Assembly (NCBI GenBank): GCA_017518025.1
Contig: JAFWWR010000246.1
Location: 1 to 22,844 of the forward strand
From: Clostridia bacterium
GTDB taxonomy: Bacteria > Bacillota > Clostridia > Oscillospirales > CAG-272
Reading direction: 5' to 3'
DNA length: 22,844 nt
Shown: positions 21,391-22,844 of the stretch, in pieces
Layout: every line of letters starts with the position of its first letter
Numbering within the stretch: the first letter of the stretch is position 1
Translations under genes and position numbers: made by a program
Notes under the pieces: generated by a model
What the model was told of the DNA's origin: nothing
The model's input: the letters and a program-made list of their open reading frames with translations, nothing else
Databases searched by the model: none

Positions 21391-21820
21391 GTCGCCTCAA
21401 TTCCAAACGCACCCCGAGAACTTCCCGTGATGATGAGGAAAACGCTCCCTAACAACTGATGATCATGTATTCGGGCAGAACGCGGGATTGGGATTTTGAT
21501 GCGGTGAAGACATACCGCGATTGGGGGGTGGAGGGGGGGCAGGGAACCGCCCGTGAGGGCGCCGTCGGGGGCGGTGTCGCAACGGCGCGCCCGGCTCGTC
21601 CGAGCGGACAAAGCGGGCCCGGGACCCCTTTCCTGCTTCTCTTTCAGTGCAGGCTTTCTCTTCCAGAAGAGAAAGAGTGCATCGGGGTCAGAGGATGATG
21701 GGACATACGTTTTTATTATACGAGAGTAGCAGATATGGATAAAAACACCACCCAAAACCTCCTTTTTCTCATCCAACCTGCGGTTGGAAAGCGTTCCCCT
21801 GCAATTCAACAAATGATTGG
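21391..21820. other. Intergenic stretch without a credible gene
   Basis: About 430 bases. Reading frames here (for example 21459-21698 plus) have low-complexity Gly/Arg composition and no recognisable domain. It contains a G-rich run (21522-21541), GC-rich inverted repeats around 21548-21600, and a perfect 9-base-pair hairpin CTTTCTCTT-CCAG-AAGAGAAAG at 21654-21675, which looks like a remnant of another dispersed repeat. I see no RNA gene that I can name. Confidence 0.55.
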
Positions 21821-21849
21821 TTGATTTTTCGGGCTTTCTCCGCTATACT
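21821..21849 (+). promoter_or_regulatory. Sigma-A promoter of the XRE/bactofilin-like gene
   Basis: TTGATT (21821-21826), 17 bases, TATACT (21844-21849), both one to two bases from consensus. Start of transcription near 21856, about 33 bases before the ATG. No palindromic operator for autoregulation is obvious around it. Confidence 0.78.
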
Positions 21850-21888
21850 GTACTTGCGGCCGCAGAAAAAACGAAAGGATCAGGGAAC

Positions 21889-22605
21889 ATGAACAATTTG
21901 ATCGCAGAACGGATCACGGAGCTCAGAAAAAAGAAAAACATGACTCAGGAGGACGTGGCGCGCGCCATCGGCGTGACGAACCAGGCCGTGTCCAAGTGGG
22001 AAGCGGGGATCAACTACCCCGACGTGGAGCTGATCCCGCGGATCGCCTCTCTTTTCGGCGTATCCGTAAACTACCTTTTCGCCGGAGAGGAAGAGACGTC
22101 CGGCGTCCCTGCCGACGTCATGCCCGAGCTTGCGGACGACGGAAAGGTCAGAGTGTTTGTTTTTAAAGGAAAGCGGCTCCTCGGGAAAGAATCTCCCGCT
22201 CGGGACGAGTGGGTAAACGTGAATTTTGAAGGGGATTCCATCGAGGTGTACGGCAACGTGAACACCGACGATCTGACCTTGCGCGGGGGACTCACCTGTC
22301 ACGGGGATCTGAACTGTCGCGGAGACCTCATCATTGGGGAGGGAAATATGAACGGCTCGGTGGCTTGCGAGGGCGACTTTCTCGTCAGAAACGGGAATAT
22401 AAACGGATCCGTTGACTGCCGCGGCGACGTTCATATTGCCGGCGACGTGGGACAAAACGTATCAGTCGGAGGTGATCTCGGCATAGGCGGGAACGTGGGA
22501 GGAAACGTAGCCTGTGGAGGCGATCTGTCCATAAACGGAGTCGTCGGCGGAGGATTGTCCGCGGAGGTCGATCCGACGATAGGAGGGCGCGAGAACGATA
22601 AATAA
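21889..22605 (+). CDS. XRE-family HTH protein with C-terminal polymer-forming (bactofilin-like) repeats
   Basis: A 238-residue protein. Residues 4-60 are an XRE helix-turn-helix (RITELRKKKNMTQEDVARAI, then VTNQAVSKWEAGINYPDVEL), a classical sequence-specific DNA-binding domain. After a linker (65-110), residues about 112-228 are a run of short Gly/Asp/Asn repeats of about 6-9 residues (for example GDLNCRGDLIIGEG, NMNGSVACEGDFLVRNGN, GGDLGIGGNVGGNVACGGDL), as in right-handed beta-helices of the bactofilin/polymer-forming group. Cysteines recur at similar places (CHGD, CRGD, CEGD, CRGD, CGGD). ATG at 21889 chosen because the HTH begins there and AAAGGA precedes it. It may be a regulator that oligomerises through the beta-helix. 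Target genes unknown. Confidence 0.83.
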   Translation: MNNLIAERITELRKKKNMTQEDVARAIGVTNQAVSKWEAGINYPDVELIPRIASLFGVSVNYLFAGEEETSGVPADVMPELADDGKVRVFVFKGKRLLGKESPARDEWVNVNFEGDSIEVYGNVNTDDLTLRGGLTCHGDLNCRGDLIIGEGNMNGSVACEGDFLVRNGNINGSVDCRGDVHIAGDVGQNVSVGGDLGIGGNVGGNVACGGDLSINGVVGGGLSAEVDPTIGGRENDK

Positions 22606-22638
22606 AAAAGGCAGCTTTGCGGAGCAAAGCCACCTTTT
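22606..22638 (+). terminator. Terminator of the XRE/bactofilin-like gene
   Basis: AAAAGG, CA mismatch, GCTTTGC-GGA-GCAAAGC, CA mismatch, CCTTTT, followed by a long pyrimidine tract (TCTCTTCTCTTTTC). It begins directly at the stop codon. Confidence 0.8.
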
Positions 22639-22669
22639 CTCTTCTCTTTTCTCTCTTCTCTTTTCACTG

Positions 22670-22697
22670 AAAAAACCTCGCCGGAGCGAGGTTTTTT
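22670..22697. terminator. Bidirectional terminator
   Basis: AAAAAACCTCGC-CGGA-GCGAGGTTTTTT, a 12-base-pair symmetrical stem. It lies 7 bases after the stop of the minus-strand gene at the right edge and would serve that gene, and also back up the plus-strand terminator before it. Confidence 0.92.
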
Positions 22698-22703
22698 CCT
22701 GTT

Positions 22704-22844
22704 TCAGTACGTCCCCTCTATGGGCGTTCCGTCGGAGGTGAACAGCGGCAGGGGATTGAGGTAGATCAGGTCGTCCCTCTTCTGGGCGTCGCCCTCGGCC
22801 AGGATCGCCATCTTTCCCACGATATTGCCGCCGGCCTCGTTCAC
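22704..22844 (-). CDS. C-terminal 46 residues of an unidentified protein
   Basis: An open frame runs in from the right edge and ends with TGA at 22706-22704, just before the bidirectional terminator. The visible part includes NEAGGNIVGKMAILAEGDAQ, KRDDLIYLNPLPLF and the ending DGTPIEGTY. Sequence complexity and terminator placement support a real gene. I do not recognise the family from this fragment and give no function. Confidence 0.7.
   Translation of the reverse strand: MNEAGGNIVGKMAILAEGDAQKRDDLIYLNPLPLFTSDGTPIEGTY

Noticed and set aside
21459..21698. 79-codon plus-strand open frame
   Set aside because: Gly/Arg-rich, no domain, no good ribosome binding site, and lies among dispersed repeats.

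Overview
The window is GC-rich DNA from what looks like a member of the Clostridia (Bacillota). Evidence for this is the Shine-Dalgarno-led genes, sigma-A type promoters, Gram-positive LexA-type operators, long-form HPF, YitT, an aluminum-resistance/YnbB protein and a PHP histidinol phosphatase. I cannot name the genus. No rRNA, tRNA or CRISPR array was seen.

Layout. (1) Bases 1-3202, minus strand: a housekeeping operon read right to left: PHP histidinol phosphatase, YnbB-like PLP lyase, MntP manganese exporter, family I inorganic pyrophosphatase, and the start of an M3-family oligoendopeptidase. Its promoter is at 3174-3202. (2) Bases 3304-16096, plus strand: a compact, gap-poor phage-derived cassette of about 12.8 kb. 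(3) Bases 16125-19654, minus strand: a PMCA-type calcium P-type ATPase and the ribosome hibernation factor HPF. (4) Bases 19818-21090: YitT membrane protein, followed by a hairpin/AGTTATGA repeat array and a terminator. (5) Bases 21091-21820: about 0.7 kb without a credible gene, holding an inverted pair of 48-base double-hairpin repeats. (6) Bases 21821-22605: an XRE-type HTH protein fused to a bactofilin-like repeat domain. The C-terminal end of an unidentified minus-strand gene follows.

The cassette is the main point of interest. A consensus promoter (TTGACA-17-TATAAT) carries one LexA-type palindrome inside its spacer and a second just after the predicted start of transcription. It drives in one direction: a small zinc-ribbon protein, an ArpU/RinA-like late regulator, small and large terminase, portal, short scaffold, P22-like coat protein, four connector/completion proteins, tail tube, two tail-assembly chaperones, a drastically shortened tape measure (147 residues), distal tail protein, Gp37-like tail-tip protein, a minimal receptor-binding-type protein, holin and amidase. 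It ends in a bidirectional terminator. No integrase, excisionase, CI-type repressor, replication gene or att-like repeat was found.

My reading (inference) is that this is a domesticated, SOS-controlled particle factory, comparable in size and content to a gene transfer agent. It has complete packaging, head, tail and lysis functions, intact terminase catalytic residues and a predicted tail of only about 22 nm, but no visible means of replicating or moving itself. A degraded prophage or a satellite using a helper phage are the alternatives.
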